Assembly: GCA_965226025.1 (NCBI GenBank)
Contig: CBDDCD010000003.1
Location: 1,550,001 to 1,614,000 of the forward strand
Direction of reading: 5' to 3'
Source of the DNA: Moanibacter sp965226025
Lineage (GTDB): Bacteria > Verrucomicrobiota > Verrucomicrobiia > Opitutales > UBA2987
Length of the DNA: 64,000 nucleotides
Both the position numbers and the translations under genes were made by a program. Positions 63,522 through 64,000 of this stretch are shown in pieces. Position 1 is the stretch's first letter; every line of letters starts with the position of its first letter. The notes beneath the pieces are model-generated. The model saw nothing but the letters and a program-made list of their open reading frames with translations. It ran no database searches and was not told the origin of the DNA.

Positions 63522-64000
63522 CTACGGGATCGGCACTTTCGCTTTCAATTCCTCGAACCAGTTGAGGACAACGCGGATTTCGTGTGGCTGATCTTCGCTT
63601 TTGGCCCCCATCGGTTGTACAAAGACGAATCGTTGGCCATCGGGACTGACGTCGTAGTTGGCGAACCCTACAGTGCTCAGAGGCCAGGGTGTATCGAATA
63701 GAGCCACGGGATCTTGCCAGTTGAGCGTTGGTTTCGTCTCGATTTCCACGGCCCAAAGTTGCCCATCGTTTGAATAAAACAAGTCGCGCCCGCTTCGGGA
63801 CCATATCGGAATGGTGCCTCCTCTCTGAGTGATCCTCCGCTTGGCGCCGGTGCCCAGCGAGTAGGGTTGAACGTAGACTTCGAATGCACCGGTTTGGTTG
63901 GTGGCGAAAGAGAACCATTCGCCGTCCGCAGAAAAATTTGCCCCCACCTCGACATACCGCTCATTCAGGAGCAGGCCATGCTCCACCCCGCCCCCTTCCA
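63522..64000 (-). CDS. C-terminal end of a second TolB-like propeller kinase (partial)
   Basis: The frame is open to the window edge at 64000 and ends at 63522. The 159 residues match the end of the kinase at 60295 (VYVQPYSLGTGAKRRIT, PIWS, VSPDGQRFVFV and EIRVVLNWFEELKAKVPI, parts). So the gene continues beyond the window, probably with a kinase domain. A tandem paralogue. Confidence 0.8.
   Translation of the reverse strand, partial: EGGGVEHGLLLNERYVEVGANFSADGEWFSFATNQTGAFEVYVQPYSLGTGAKRRITQRGGTIPIWSRSGRDLFYSNDGQLWAVEIETKPTLNWQDPVALFDTPWPLSTVGFANYDVSPDGQRFVFVQPMGAKSEDQPHEIRVVLNWFEELKAKVPIP

Overview
The window is a 64 kb piece of a GC-rich, gene-sparse bacterial chromosome crowded with accessory genes and mobile elements. 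There are no rRNA genes, tRNAs, ribosomal proteins or other core markers. The gene mix is sulfatase-like hydrolases, phytanoyl-CoA dioxygenases, Gfo/Idh oxidoreductases, GH28/GH172/GH32-like enzymes, a fuculose/rhamnulose-type aldolase with microcompartment-style tails, and Ser/Thr kinases with TolB-like propellers. This suggests an uncultured marine or sediment polysaccharide degrader such as Latescibacterota, Poribacteria or a relative of the PVC group. That placement is inference; Latescibacterota is my first guess because of the deoxy-sugar compartment-type aldolase.

Layout. 1-8250: lipoprotein, oxidoreductase, Thr-type sulfatase, decayed dioxygenase, matrixin-like protease, polygalacturonase-like GH28. 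8298-10116: IS copy 1. 10250-13108: CoA-transferase (frameshifted), crotonase and phytanoyl-CoA dioxygenase in one operon. 13425-16448: GH172 plus second Thr-type sulfatase, DUF454. 16700-25000: repeat-rich, with a metallo-beta-lactamase-fold gene and partner, adenine deaminase, HupE-like, VOC and AlkZ-like genes. 25112-30141: nucleotidyltransferase pair, broken cupin-type phosphoglucose isomerase, IS copy 2, canonical Cys-type sulfatase. 30313-35389: ECF sigma factor with HEAT-like tail, cut by IS copy 3, converging on an ankyrin protein. 35645-41444: catabolic and VOC enzymes, a HEAT/zinc-finger/nuclease fusion, wrecked BNR genes, VapBC. 41449-43814: a larger frameshifted IS. 43822-53369: dioxygenase, aldolase, rhamnulokinase, secreted ADP-ribosylglycohydrolase, peptide-type solute-binding protein, GH32-like hydrolase. 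53860-57740: nested mobile elements. 57761-64000: ceramidase-like enzyme, ParD with a ParE stump, two related kinase/propeller genes, DUF433.

The genes form scavenging modules (sulfated or deoxy-sugar glycans, CoA-thioester chemistry, purines) rather than one long pathway. The sugar-active enzymes lack visible signal peptides, so they probably act on imported oligosaccharides in the cytosol. Four copies of one 1.8 kb IS, at least five families of short palindromic elements, and several frameshifted genes show active decay and rearrangement.

The best find is an IS110-family element (53868-55583). Its 5' noncoding end folds on paper into a complete bridge RNA. One internal loop carries guides matching the sequence on both sides of its insertion site; the second carries guides matching the element's own two ends. 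Removing the element at a CT core restores a perfect terminal inverted repeat in a host palindromic element.
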